NCBI RefSeq assembly: GCF_016583985.1
Contig: NZ_NRSD01000003.1
Span: 124,001-188,000, forward strand
Source of the DNA: Thiocapsa imhoffii
GTDB lineage: Bacteria; Pseudomonadota; Gammaproteobacteria; Chromatiales; Chromatiaceae
Direction of reading: 5' to 3'
Length of the DNA: 64,000 nucleotides
The position numbers and the translations under genes were made by a program. The notes under the pieces were generated by a model. That model saw nothing but the letters and a program-made list of their open reading frames with translations. It did no database searches and had not been told where the DNA came from. Positions 26,590 through 35,356 of the stretch are shown piece by piece. Within the stretch, counting starts at the first letter, position 1. Each line of letters begins with the position of its first letter.

Positions 26590-27546
26590 TCAGCGCCGGA
26601 CGAAAAAGGGATTGCCGAGGTAACTCAAGACCGCACCCTCAGGAATGATCCGCTCCACGCGCAGCCCATCACGCGTCTCCTCGCCCTCGACATAACGCAG
26701 CGCATTGATCAGCACGAACCGCTTGGCTGGATCGGTATCGTAGACGTGCGCGGTCATGAAATAGGCCGGGACCTGGGCCTGCTGCAGTGGGGTCAGACGC
26801 AGCTTGGTCGGATCACCGCTGATGGTGGCCGGTTGGCGCTGCGATTGCGGCGGCGGGATGCCCTGCTCGCGGCGCAATTGTTGTTTGAAACTTTCGATAT
26901 CCTCGATCAAATCCTCGGGGACTGCCGCGCGCTGCGGACGCCGCGCGGGCGGAGGCGGCACCGGCGGTGCCGCGACACCCGCGGGCTCCGCTTCGAGTTC
27001 ACGCAGGAGTTCGCGTTCGAGCCAGGGATCGAGGACCGATTCGAACGCCATCGCCTCATCGTCGATGATATCGACTTCGGCCTGTCCTGGACGCAGGCTG
27101 GCGGACGGGCGTGGCGGCGTGGCGGCAGAGCCCGCCACCTCAGGGGACACACCACTCGGTCCCCGCGGTGACGCTAGGGGCAATGCTGAGTCCGGCGGCG
27201 CGCGATCACCCTGCCCCGTGCCTCCCCAGGGCGCCTGCTCCGCGGGCCACACCATCGACGCCACGTCGCCCGGATTGATCGGCGCGACCAACACGAGATC
27301 ATCCACACCAGTGGCGCTGTTTGCCCAGCGCGGCTCGGCCTCTGGCAGCGGCGCAGTTGGACGCAGTGCGGCATAGAGCGCGATGACAACAGCCACGCCG
27401 GCCAGGCCAACCGCGACCAAACCCCAGCGCGGGTTCGTCGCAGGCTCCGTATCCTCGCTGAACAGACCACTGGTATCCAGGGTCGGCACACGGCCTAACT
27501 CCCGCTCTTGCTGGGACTTCTTTAAGGCCTCCAGGATGTAGCTCAT
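26590..27546 (-). CDS. gspB: General secretion pathway protein GspB
   Basis: A 318-residue protein. The N-terminus MSYILEALKKSQQERELG is the near-invariant opening of GspB proteins. A membrane helix (about 42-60), a long Pro/Ala-rich periplasmic linker and a C-terminal GspB domain (LTPLQQAQVPAYFMTAHVYDT, then GDPTKLRL just before it) follow. With GspA it forms an inner-membrane complex that helps the type II secretin pass and assemble through peptidoglycan. The start overlaps the gspA stop by ATGA. No other gsp gene is in the window. Confidence 0.88.
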   Translation of the reverse strand: MSYILEALKKSQQERELGRVPTLDTSGLFSEDTEPATNPRWGLVAVGLAGVAVVIALYAALRPTAPLPEAEPRWANSATGVDDLVLVAPINPGDVASMVWPAEQAPWGGTGQGDRAPPDSALPLASPRGPSGVSPEVAGSAATPPRPSASLRPGQAEVDIIDDEAMAFESVLDPWLERELLRELEAEPAGVAAPPVPPPPARRPQRAAVPEDLIEDIESFKQQLRREQGIPPPQSQRQPATISGDPTKLRLTPLQQAQVPAYFMTAHVYDTDPAKRFVLINALRYVEGEETRDGLRVERIIPEGAVLSYLGNPFFVRR

Positions 27547-30215
27547 GCCGACGGGGACTCCTTCAACGCCGCAGTCGAATGGATCGTCTCCGGATGGTTG
27601 GGCGCTCGGCTCCTGTTTTGCGGGTTCGGTGTGGTTGAATTCAAGGTGCCGAGGCCATCAGCCCGCGATGTCGCAGGCGCAGCATCCTCCGCGTTCGCCC
27701 TCTCGCGCTCGGGCAACTCTGATGGATCGCTAGGTGGATCGCCAAGCGCGTCAAGAGGCTCTGGCTCGGCCGGCTGACTCAATCGCGGAATGCCAGAACG
27801 CGCCGTGACATTGTTCAATTGGATCATGGTTCGCGGCCCCACGATACCATCCGCGGCAAGGCCATGCGCGGATTGAAAGGCCTCGATGGCAAGTCGCAAG
27901 CCGCGATCGTAGAGCGGCGAACCCGGGACGGTGATCTCGGCACCGGGAACCTGCGCGAGCAGTTCGCGCAACCGCAGCACCATGTCACCGGCGGCCCCGG
28001 GGCCGATCAGGGGTACTCCGTTCGCCAGCGGTCGCCACACCAGGAGATAGTCCCCGCTCATCCGGGCTTCGAGCGCCGTTAGCGGAATGCGCTGCGACTG
28101 GTCCTCCCAGTCGAGCGTTGCCGTGGAGGCGTCGAGCGCCCCCAAGACCACGAAGCGCGCGTCCTCGGCAGTATTGGCCAGACGGAGCAAGGCGGGACGA
28201 TCGGCACGCCGCAAATCGCCTAACGTCCCCTGTCCGCGCTCGCAGCGCAGACCCAGCGCCGGCAGTCCGGCACAGGGATCCGGGGAGGGCAGGGTCACCT
28301 CCTGCAATCCCCAACGCCCGAGCAGCGTCGGCAGTGCCTCTGCCTCCGAGCGAGCCGCGCGATCAATGATCACAGCGGCCTCGGCCGGATCCATCTCGCT
28401 GGGCGCGGGGGAGGAGGGTCGCTCCTGTTCTGTCTCATCGTCCTGCTCGCCTGCGCTTGCCGGGTTCGCCGCGGACAGGGCACTCGTCACCTCTAGGATC
28501 GGCGTATCCTCGGGCGCGCGGTCACCTGCTGCGATCCGCGCCGACTCCGACGCCGCATCACCCGCATCACTGGCCAGTTCGACATCCGCCGGGCCAAGAT
28601 CCTCGACATCCGACTCACCATCAGGCGCAGACTCCGACTCAGGCGCGGCCTGCGCAACTTCCGCTGCCTCCGGCCCTCCCGTCGGCGCGATCCCTGTTTG
28701 AGGTTCAGCATCGCCGCGATCGGTCACGGCGCCCAACCACCCCGCAGCCGCTGCCCAGCGCTCGGCCGGCAGGGTGTCCAATAGGGCGCGTGGTGAGTGG
28801 CCCGAGAGCGCCGAGTAACCGAGCCAACCGGCCACCATCATCAGCATCAGTGCCGCGGCCACCCCGAACGCCGGTCGGATCGCCGGGCGCGGCGGGGCAT
28901 CGATGGACTCGCCCTGGACCTCGCGCGCCGCCGTTTTCACGATCGCCGGTGTCACCTGCGAAGCACGGGTGACACAGGCGCCGAGGAGCGCACGATCACA
29001 GAGGATGTTCACCAAGCGGGGAACGCCCCCCGCACGCTGATGGATCAAGCGGATTGCGGCAGCCGTGAACAACGGCCGGTCAACCCCGGCGACCGCCACA
29101 CGATGTCGAATGTAGTCCCGGGTTTCCGCCAACTTGAAGGGACGCAAATGGAACCGCGCCGTGATTCGCTGATTGATCTGGCGCAGGGCATCGCGCTCGA
29201 GCATCCGACGCAACTCGGGTTGCCCAATCAGAAAGATCTGCAACAATTTGTGTTTGGTCGTTTCGAGGTTGGTCAACAACCGGACCTGTTCCAAGACCTT
29301 CGGGCGCAGATTTTGGGCCTCATCGATGATCAGGACGGGCCGACGTCCTCTGCCATGCGCATCCAAGAGGAAGGCATTGAGCCGGTCGATCAGGGACTTG
29401 ATCGAGCGTTCGCCCTCTGGCACGGGAATGCGGAATTCATCGCACAGATTCAGCAGCAGTTCATTGCCAGTGACCGCCGGGTTCAGAATCAAGGCCACAT
29501 CGACGCCCGCGGGCAACTGCTCGAGGAACGCGCGACACACGGTCGTCTTGCCCGTTCCCACTTCACCGGTCAGCAGGACAAAGCCCCCACTCTCGCCGAC
29601 GCCATAGAGGAGATGCGCCAGTGCTTCCTTATGTTGCTCACTCAAAAAGAGATAATGCGGGTCCGGCGCGATCGAGAAGCTGGGCTCCTTGAGGCCGAAA
29701 TATTTCGGATACATGGCGCTGACGCGCGGTGCGCCGTTCGGTGCGGGGACGCTTTCCACCTGGGGCGCTCCCGGCGCCGGTGACCGCGCGGACGTCGGGG
29801 TGGGCGCCAACACATCGGGCGCGGCGACACCGATCCCAAGCACGGGGTGCCTGTCGGGGGCGGAGTCCAGGACGGTTGCTCTGACCCCCTGGCCGCCCAT
29901 CTGGGTCGGTGTCAGTGCGACCAGGCGTTGCACCTCATGCCGCTTCTCACGTAACAGCCTTAGGATCAACGCCGTTCCCGCATTGCCGACATTCAGCCAC
30001 AGCACTTGGGGGGGCGCGCCGAGTCGCAGGCTGCGTTGTTTGAAGCCATCGTCCTTCGAAACCAGGACGTATCCCTCAGTCTTCGCGAACTCCCATACGA
30101 CGCGATCCGCGGCACCGCGGAGCCCAACCGTCTCGACGTGACTGCTCCCTGGATAGAGATCCGCGAGCAAGCCCGGGAGCTTTGAGCTCAAATTCTCGTC
30201 GAGCAGTAATTTCAT
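27543..30215 (-). CDS. gspA: Fusion: DUF5615 (PIN-like toxin) domain + GspA/ExeA ATPase with peptidoglycan-binding domain
   Basis: An 890-residue open frame. Residues 1-104 are a complete DUF5615 domain (MKLLLDENLS, VGLRGAADRVVWEFAK, LVSKDDGFKQRS, VLWLNVGN) with its acidic residues Asp6, Glu7, Asp55 and Asp56 kept. A Pro/Ala-rich stretch of about 60 residues leads to Met168, where a normal GspA would begin (MYPKYFGLKE). The AAA domain has Walker A G217-EVGTGKT and Walker B LIIDEAQ (Asp298, Glu299). A membrane helix (450-470), a low-complexity periplasmic linker and a peptidoglycan-binding repeat (about 762-805) follow. The start at 30215 overlaps the DUF433 stop by ATGA. Neither Met1 nor Met168 has a clear ribosome site, so a shorter GspA product is possible. 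Confidence 0.8.
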   Translation of the reverse strand: MKLLLDENLSSKLPGLLADLYPGSSHVETVGLRGAADRVVWEFAKTEGYVLVSKDDGFKQRSLRLGAPPQVLWLNVGNAGTALILRLLREKRHEVQRLVALTPTQMGGQGVRATVLDSAPDRHPVLGIGVAAPDVLAPTPTSARSPAPGAPQVESVPAPNGAPRVSAMYPKYFGLKEPSFSIAPDPHYLFLSEQHKEALAHLLYGVGESGGFVLLTGEVGTGKTTVCRAFLEQLPAGVDVALILNPAVTGNELLLNLCDEFRIPVPEGERSIKSLIDRLNAFLLDAHGRGRRPVLIIDEAQNLRPKVLEQVRLLTNLETTKHKLLQIFLIGQPELRRMLERDALRQINQRITARFHLRPFKLAETRDYIRHRVAVAGVDRPLFTAAAIRLIHQRAGGVPRLVNILCDRALLGACVTRASQVTPAIVKTAAREVQGESIDAPPRPAIRPAFGVAAALMLMMVAGWLGYSALSGHSPRALLDTLPAERWAAAAGWLGAVTDRGDAEPQTGIAPTGGPEAAEVAQAAPESESAPDGESDVEDLGPADVELASDAGDAASESARIAAGDRAPEDTPILEVTSALSAANPASAGEQDDETEQERPSSPAPSEMDPAEAAVIIDRAARSEAEALPTLLGRWGLQEVTLPSPDPCAGLPALGLRCERGQGTLGDLRRADRPALLRLANTAEDARFVVLGALDASTATLDWEDQSQRIPLTALEARMSGDYLLVWRPLANGVPLIGPGAAGDMVLRLRELLAQVPGAEITVPGSPLYDRGLRLAIEAFQSAHGLAADGIVGPRTMIQLNNVTARSGIPRLSQPAEPEPLDALGDPPSDPSELPERERANAEDAAPATSRADGLGTLNSTTPNPQNRSRAPNHPETIHSTAALKESPSA

Positions 30216-30448
30216 CGCGGGCGCGGGTCACTGGATGCTGACGCGCGTTGCGCGGCATAGGCTAAAGCGGCTCGCACATGCCGCGGCTGCAGGCTGGGAA
30301 AATCGGCCAACAGCGCGCCTTCGGTCATCCCCCCCGCCAAGTACTCCAGCAGGTCGTGGACACAGATGCGTGTCCCGACGAAACAGGGCTTCCCATCGCG
30401 AATCTCAGGATCGCTAGCAATCAGTGAACTTGAGTCCAGCACAGTCAT
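30212..30448 (-). CDS. DUF433 family antitoxin-like protein
   Basis: A 78-residue protein. It has the standard DUF433 core: ASDPEIRDGKPCFVGTRI, then VHDLLEYLAGGMTEGALLADFPSLQPRHVRAALAYAA. DUF433 proteins have a winged-helix-like fold and are usually encoded directly before a DUF5615 gene, the pair being regarded as a type II toxin-antitoxin module. Here the stop overlaps the start of the DUF5615-GspA fusion (ATGA), so the pairing is kept but the toxin half belongs to a much larger protein. Confidence 0.88.
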   Translation of the reverse strand: MTVLDSSSLIASDPEIRDGKPCFVGTRICVHDLLEYLAGGMTEGALLADFPSLQPRHVRAALAYAAQRASASSDPRPR

Positions 30449-30470
30449 CAGAGGCTTCTCGATCGAGCCG

Positions 30471-30755
30471 TCACATCAACAAGGAAGCGACAAGGACATG
30501 AGGTGAACCAAACGCAAACCATGCGAGCAACCAGAGGATAACGGGTGTCAGGATGAATCGCCTGATGACCGATGTCACCCAACCGTAGACAACCACGACG
30601 AGCATGATACGTCCAACATCAAGACGAGATCGCCACGAGCCGATTGACCCGACGTGGAAGCGAGAACCGATGCCGAGGAAGACGACCAGGGTGTGCGTCC
30701 TATCAAGGTCGGGATCTGAGTGCGCAAGAAGGGTATCGCGGCCGGTGATGGTCAC
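30471..30755 (-). CDS. Possible small membrane protein or relic
   Basis: A 94-residue open frame with a hydrophobic second half (LTPVILWLLAWFAFGSPHVLVASLL). It lies in a stretch of visibly lower GC (30449-30849) between the DUF433 gene and the tRNA cluster. No family was recognised, and it may be a gene fragment. Nothing else was seen in this 400-bp stretch. Confidence 0.25.
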   Translation of the reverse strand: MTITGRDTLLAHSDPDLDRTHTLVVFLGIGSRFHVGSIGSWRSRLDVGRIMLVVVVYGWVTSVIRRFILTPVILWLLAWFAFGSPHVLVASLLM

Positions 30756-30849
30756 CGCCCGCGGTCAGTGAACCGGAGCGTACGGGTATCGGATAGGCAG
30801 GGTCGGGATTCATGCCGCGCACGCGAACCTTAAATCCGTGGGTCTGGGT

Positions 30850-30925
30850 TGGTGGGCCGTGTAGGATTCGAACCTACGACCGATGGATTAAGAGTCCACT
30901 GCTCTACCAACTGAGCTAACGGCCC
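30850..30925 (-). tRNA. tRNA-Lys (CTT)
   Basis: Read on the minus strand it folds as a full cloverleaf with acceptor GGGCCGT/ACGGCCC, D-arm GCTC/GAGC, anticodon loop CTCTTAA (anticodon CTT), T-arm GTAGG-TTCGAAT-CCTAC and an encoded CCA end (30850-30852). It is the last of four tRNAs. Confidence 0.95.
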
Positions 30926-30996
30926 GCGCGTGAATTGCGATCTTGTTCGGCCTCATCCCGCGAGCGAGAGATGATGCCAAGACTGACGTCAGAAAA

Positions 30997-31073
30997 TGGG
31001 GTGGACGATGGGGCTCGAACCCACGACCACAGGAATCACAATCCTGCGCTCTACCACCTGAGCTACGTCCACC
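30997..31073 (-). tRNA. hisR: tRNA-His (GTG)
   Basis: A cloverleaf with anticodon loop TTGTGAT (anticodon GTG). The extra 5' G (at 31073) pairs with a C before the encoded CCA, the usual identity element of tRNA-His. The T-arm is GTGGG-TTCGAGC-CCCAT. Confidence 0.95.
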
Positions 31074-31136
31074 ATAGTCACTTGCAACACATTGGCACTG
31101 ACACGAATCCCTCACGCATACCGACCTGTATCTCGT

Positions 31137-31213
<77 letters not shown>

Positions 31214-31270
31214 CAGTTGCATGCGCATCGAAGCCGGCATTCAGGGGCTGAACTCGCGTGAGTCCGCAAT

Positions 31271-31347
31271 TGGTCGGGGTAGAGGGATTCGAACCCCCGA
31301 CATCCTGCTCCCAAAGCAGGCGCGCTACCAGACTGCGCTATACCCCG
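31271..31347 (-). tRNA. tRNA-Pro (TGG)
   Basis: A cloverleaf with acceptor CGGGGTA/TACCCCG, anticodon loop TTTGGGA (anticodon TGG), T-arm GGGGG-TTCGAAT-CCCTC and encoded CCA. It is first in transcription order of the Pro-Arg-His-Lys cluster. Confidence 0.95.
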
Positions 31348-31382
31348 ATTCCGAAACTCGTCTCAGAAACCGAAGAACCGGA

Positions 31383-31411
31383 ATCATACGCTTGACCGCC
31401 CCGGCAGTCAA
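31383..31411 (-). promoter_or_regulatory. Sigma-70 promoter of the tRNA cluster
   Basis: On the minus strand, TTGACT (31406-31411) and TATGAT (31383-31388) are separated by exactly 17 bases. This is five of six consensus matches in each box. Transcription would start near 31376, about 30 bases before tRNA-Pro. Confidence 0.8.
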
Positions 31412-31540
31412 CTAAAGAGAGCGTCACGGCGTCGACTCCGCTGACCGGCGCGCGGCGGATCACGCCAGCCCCGCGCACCGTTTGCATCCGCTCCCGTCAT
31501 GGTTATCATGCCGCTCGAACATCGCAACACAAGGGCGAAG

Positions 31541-32395
31541 ATGAGCGCACAGCTTCTGGATGGCAAACGGGTCGCCGCGGAGATCCGCGCCGAGATTCGC
31601 ACCCGCGTCGAGGCGCGCCGCGACGCGGGTCAGCGCGCACCTGGGTTGGCCGTGATCCTCGTTGGGGCGGAGCCAGCGTCCCATCTCTACGTACGCAACA
31701 AACGCGCGGCCTGCGCCGAGGTCGGATTTCACTCTGAACTCATTGAGTTGCCGGCCGAGGTCAGCCAAACGGCACTGCTCGAGTGCATCGACCGACTCAA
31801 TGCCGATCCCAAGATCGACGGAATCCTCGTGCAACTGCCATTGCCCGCGCAGATCGACGAGGCCGCGGTCACGGAGCGCATCCTACCCACGAAGGACGTC
31901 GATGGCTTCCATCCCGTCAACGTCGGCCGTCTGGTGCTGCGCCGACCGTTGCTGCGACCCTGTACCCCGAAAGGCATCATGACGCTCTTAGCGCGCACCG
32001 GTCAGTCACTCGAGGGATTGGATGCCCTCATCATCGGACAATCCAACATCGTCGGCCGCCCGATGGCGCTGGAACTCCTCGCCGCGCGCTGCACCATCAC
32101 CGTCTGCCATAGCCGCACCCGAGGACTTGCTGCGAAAGTGCGCGCCGCCGATCTGGTGGTCGCCGCCCTTGGCCGACCCGAATTCATCCAGGGCGAGTGG
32201 ATCAAGCCCGGGGCGATGCTGATCGACGTTGGCATCAACCGCACACCGGACGGTCGGCTGGTTGGCGACTGCGATTTCCCGAGCTGTGCCGCGCGCGCCG
32301 CATGGATCACACCGGTTCCGGGCGGAGTCGGCCCGATGACCATTGCCAGCCTGCTCGAAAACACCCTCAGCGCCGCCGAGCACGCCGAGCAGTAA
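31541..32395 (+). CDS. folD: FolD, methylenetetrahydrofolate dehydrogenase / methenyltetrahydrofolate cyclohydrolase
   Basis: A 284-residue protein from the ATG at 31541 ([12 protein letters not shown]); 14 upstream codons are open but atypical. Motifs are [13 protein letters not shown] (catalytic lysine), [24 protein letters not shown], the NADP-binding region [17 protein letters not shown] and the end [10 protein letters not shown]. It interconverts one-carbon folates for purine and formyl-methionine synthesis in the cytosol. It faces korB tail to tail. Confidence 0.95.
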   Translation: MSAQLLDGKRVAAEIRAEIRTRVEARRDAGQRAPGLAVILVGAEPASHLYVRNKRAACAEVGFHSELIELPAEVSQTALLECIDRLNADPKIDGILVQLPLPAQIDEAAVTERILPTKDVDGFHPVNVGRLVLRRPLLRPCTPKGIMTLLARTGQSLEGLDALIIGQSNIVGRPMALELLAARCTITVCHSRTRGLAAKVRAADLVVAALGRPEFIQGEWIKPGAMLIDVGINRTPDGRLVGDCDFPSCAARAAWITPVPGGVGPMTIASLLENTLSAAEHAEQ

Positions 32396-32434
32396 GCGGC
32401 GGCGCCTGCTCACCAGCACATCCGGCGAGGTCAC

Positions 32435-33271
32435 TCAGCGCAGGAATGCCGCCTCCAAGTCCGCCGGAGTCGCGCTCACCTGGTTGCGTGGTTGCCAGAC
32501 GGGCAGGCGCCGGGCATAGAGCACGCCGAGGGCAAACCCGTCATCGGACTGCAAGAAACGGGCTGCCTCGATGGGGTCCGACGCCGGCTCCACCGTGCTC
32601 GCGTGGACCTTCTGTTTCCAGTCCTTCTGCTCGGGCCGAAAGGTCTGGCACGGGCTCAACACCTGGAGAAAGGCAAAGCCGGGATGCTCGATCGCCGCCA
32701 CCAGAAGTGTCGTCAGGCCGCTGGGGTCGCCGGCAAAACCACGCGCAATGAAACTCGCGCCCGCGGCGAAGGCGATCGTTGCGGGTAGGAAGGGACGCAA
32801 GCCGCTGCCGTGCGGCGTGAGCTTGCTCCGGCGCCAATCCGCTTCCGTCGTCGGCGAGGCCTGCCCCTTGGTCATGCCATAGACCGCATTGTCCATGACG
32901 ATGTAGGTGAGATCCATGTTCCGACGGCAAGCATGTAGAAAGTGATTCCCGCCAATCGAAAACCCGTCTCCATCGCCACCGGTGACGATCACGGTGAGAT
33001 CCGGACGGGCCGCCTTGAGACCGGAGGCGAGTGGCAGGGCCCGTCCATGGATGCCGTGGAAACCATAGGTTTCGACGTAGGCGGGCAGACGTGAGGAACA
33101 GCCGATCCCTGAGACCATGGCGACGCGCTCCTGACCGAGCTGGAGGTGCGCGAGGGCCTTGGTCACGGCCGACAGTACCGCGAAATGTCCACAGCCTGGG
33201 CACCACACGGGGGCAATCGCGGATCGATAGTCTTTCGCGCGCCGCGTTGGGGTCTCACATGGGGCATTCAT
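32435..33271 (-). CDS. korB: 2-oxoacid:ferredoxin oxidoreductase, beta subunit
   Basis: A 278-residue protein from the ATG at 33271 (MNAPCETPTRR); the longer frame to 33535 runs inside korA and is rejected. APVWCPGCGH supplies cluster cysteines. The thiamine diphosphate motif is GGDGDGFSIGGNHFLHACRRN followed by DNAVYGMTKGQASPT. This matches 2-oxoglutarate or pyruvate ferredoxin oxidoreductase beta subunits. It follows korA with a one-base gap. The enzyme decarboxylates a 2-oxoacid to the acyl-CoA and reduces ferredoxin. Confidence 0.88.
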   Translation of the reverse strand: MNAPCETPTRRAKDYRSAIAPVWCPGCGHFAVLSAVTKALAHLQLGQERVAMVSGIGCSSRLPAYVETYGFHGIHGRALPLASGLKAARPDLTVIVTGGDGDGFSIGGNHFLHACRRNMDLTYIVMDNAVYGMTKGQASPTTEADWRRSKLTPHGSGLRPFLPATIAFAAGASFIARGFAGDPSGLTTLLVAAIEHPGFAFLQVLSPCQTFRPEQKDWKQKVHASTVEPASDPIEAARFLQSDDGFALGVLYARRLPVWQPRNQVSATPADLEAAFLR

Positions 33272-33272
33272 C

Positions 33273-35045
33273 TCAAGCCTCTCGGGTGGGCTGGTCACGT
33301 TCGACGGCGTCCAGGATCTCGCCGGGGCGCAATGGCAAGGGGCCAGGTCGGGCATAGGAGCTCGCATGTCCCGGCAGCACCCGGAGCGAATGCAGATAGG
33401 CGAAACATTGAGCCCCCTGATTCTGCTCCACCACCAGGATCTGGCTTGCACCGCCGAGCGCGTCGAGCAAGGCTGCCCGTGGCAAGGGCGCGAGCAGTCG
33501 CAGGGCAATAGCCTTGGTTGGCGACCCGGCCGCACGCAAACGCGCGGCGGCCTCGAAGACCGCTCCGGCGGCAGACCCCCAGGTCAAGAGCACGCGTTCT
33601 CCCTCGCCACGAATCTCGGCCCATGCGCTGCCATAATCGAAATCGGTCAACTTGCGCAATCGTTTCTCGAGTTGTTCGAGATGATCGGCGGCACGACTCG
33701 AGGGCGTACCAGCCTCATTGTGCTCGAGCCCGTCAGCCGTGTACATGCCACCCGGCATCCCTGGCAGGGTCATCGGCGAGATACCCGTCGCAGTCGACCG
33801 GTAGCGACGATGATCGGAGTCCGCCAGGGGCGCGATCACACGCTGCAGCGGTGCCTGACCGGCGCCACCAAACGGCTGATCGGTGAGCGGGTCGACGATG
33901 GCACGCGACTGTCCAAGGATTTGATCGGAGAGCACGATTGCCGCCGTCTGGAGATGTTCCGCAAGCCGTACCCCCCACTCCACCGTCGCGGCGCAATCAC
34001 GAATCCCCAAGGCCGCCAGGACCAGATGTGGGGCATCGCCGTGCAACCCATGTAGCGCGATGTTGAGATCCGACTGTTCGGACTTCGTGGGGATTCCCGT
34101 CGAGGGACCGCCACGCTGCACATTCACGACCACCACCGGGGTCTCGCTCGCCACCGCTAGCCCCAGACCTTCCATCATCAGACTCAAACCCGGTCCGGAG
34201 GTTGCCGTTAAGGACGGCACGCCACCGAAGGACGCACCGATGATCATATTGACCGAGGCCAGTTCATCCTCGGCCTGCAAGAGCGAACCGCCAAGTAACT
34301 CCAAACGCGGCGCGAGCCACTCGAGCATCTCACTGGCCGGAGTGATCGGGTAGGCCGCGACGAACCGCACACCACCCCGCACCGCGCCCAAACCCGCCGC
34401 CTCGTTGCCGCTGAGATTCCACCGCGCCGCAACCGGGGCTGCCGCGCCGCCCCCTGACACGCGAGGTGGATTCAGGCCCAGGTCCACACCGGACGCGTAT
34501 CCGGCACGAACCCCAGCAAGCGACGGGGCCAAGATGCGCTCGCCTTTCTCGCCGAGCGTGGCACGGACCCCCGCCTCAAGCGCCTCGAAAGGCAGCCCTA
34601 ACAGAGCGCCAACCGAACCGAGTGCGACCATGTTCACGCGCCCCTCAGGCAGGGTGCTGGCCAAGTCCCTCCAGGGCAGGGCATGCACCGAGGCGCCATG
34701 ACCGCCAAGCACTGCGGGGACCTCGTCGTGGCGCGCATCGGTCAGAATCATGCTGGTGCACGCGAGCGGCAACTCATCGGCGAATCGCCCCACAGTGTCC
34801 CAATCCAGTGCAACCAGAAGGTCGAAATGGTCTCCCATGCATTCGACTGGGTGCGGCCCGAAACGCAGCATTGCAGCGGACTCACCGCCCCGAATCTGTG
34901 GCCCCGCGGAGCGTCCGAGCAGCCCGTAATACCCTGTGTGCCCGACTGCGGCCAGCAGGATGAGCCCCGCCGTTACGGCCCCACTGCCGCCAGAACCAAT
35001 GATGGCAATGGCAGTGCCCGGGTCGTGTGTCAATCGCTCGTTCAT
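33273..35045 (-). CDS. korA: 2-oxoacid:ferredoxin oxidoreductase, fused gamma-alpha subunit
   Basis: A 590-residue protein. The N-terminal gamma domain (about 10-185) shows IIGSGGSGAVTAGLILL and RGGESAAMLRFG. The alpha domain (about 210-590) shows GGVRFVAAYPITPASEMLEWL, EDELASVNMIIGASFGGVPSLTATSGPG and VNVQRGGPSTG, followed by TKSEQSDL. This gamma-alpha fusion is typical of KorA-type enzymes. The gene is divergent from nifV across 310 bp. A supply of reduced ferredoxin for nitrogenase is a plausible link, based on location only. The 2-oxoacid is not decided by the sequence. Confidence 0.88.
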   Translation of the reverse strand: MNERLTHDPGTAIAIIGSGGSGAVTAGLILLAAVGHTGYYGLLGRSAGPQIRGGESAAMLRFGPHPVECMGDHFDLLVALDWDTVGRFADELPLACTSMILTDARHDEVPAVLGGHGASVHALPWRDLASTLPEGRVNMVALGSVGALLGLPFEALEAGVRATLGEKGERILAPSLAGVRAGYASGVDLGLNPPRVSGGGAAAPVAARWNLSGNEAAGLGAVRGGVRFVAAYPITPASEMLEWLAPRLELLGGSLLQAEDELASVNMIIGASFGGVPSLTATSGPGLSLMMEGLGLAVASETPVVVVNVQRGGPSTGIPTKSEQSDLNIALHGLHGDAPHLVLAALGIRDCAATVEWGVRLAEHLQTAAIVLSDQILGQSRAIVDPLTDQPFGGAGQAPLQRVIAPLADSDHRRYRSTATGISPMTLPGMPGGMYTADGLEHNEAGTPSSRAADHLEQLEKRLRKLTDFDYGSAWAEIRGEGERVLLTWGSAAGAVFEAAARLRAAGSPTKAIALRLLAPLPRAALLDALGGASQILVVEQNQGAQCFAYLHSLRVLPGHASSYARPGPLPLRPGEILDAVERDQPTREA

Positions 35046-35239
35046 GATGCAGAATGCCGATTCGCAAAGAGACCTTCCCGTGGCAACAGGCCGTCGCCGA
35101 GCCTGCGCAATGGGTGCCTCATCATACTCCGCCGCGCGTCCCGATTCCCGCCCGTCTACCGGTTGGATGCAGACCCATCCTGCCGCGACGGATGCCCCAG
35201 CAGGGCGGCGAATCCCGACACCCGGGCACGCTCATGCAC

Positions 35240-35255
35240 TGTCGGAAATCCGACA
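35240..35255 (+). promoter_or_regulatory. NifA upstream activator site
   Basis: TGT (35240-35242), ten bases, then ACA (35253-35255): the exact TGT-N10-ACA consensus. The central ten bases extend the dyad (CGG...CCG). It lies about 67 bp upstream of the -24 box of the nifV promoter, on the correct side for activation of a sigma-54 polymerase. Confidence 0.75.
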
Positions 35256-35305
35256 ATCTCCATCAAGGTGCCGCCAGGGCGCTGTTCCCACGAAAAAATT
35301 CTTGA

Positions 35306-35321
35306 TGGCATTGGATTTGCT
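35306..35321 (+). promoter_or_regulatory. Sigma-54 (-24/-12) promoter of nifVWZM
   Basis: TGGCAT (35306-35311), five bases, TTGCT (35317-35321). The invariant GG (35307) and GC (35319) are 12 bases apart, as needed for RpoN. Transcription would start near 35331, about 25 bases before nifV. Together with the TGT-N10-ACA site this gives a complete NifA-dependent promoter. Confidence 0.85.
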
Positions 35322-35356
35322 TTCAGTGATGACAGCAAGCCTTTGAGGACGCATAC

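Noticed and set aside
33272-33535. Upstream extension of korB
   Set aside because: It is a shadow of korA in another frame; the family-like sequence starts at the ATG at 33271.
35115-35140. Possible sigma-54 box for korA on the minus strand (GGCAC...TTGC)
   Set aside because: GG and GC are 10 bases apart instead of 12, which RpoN does not accept.
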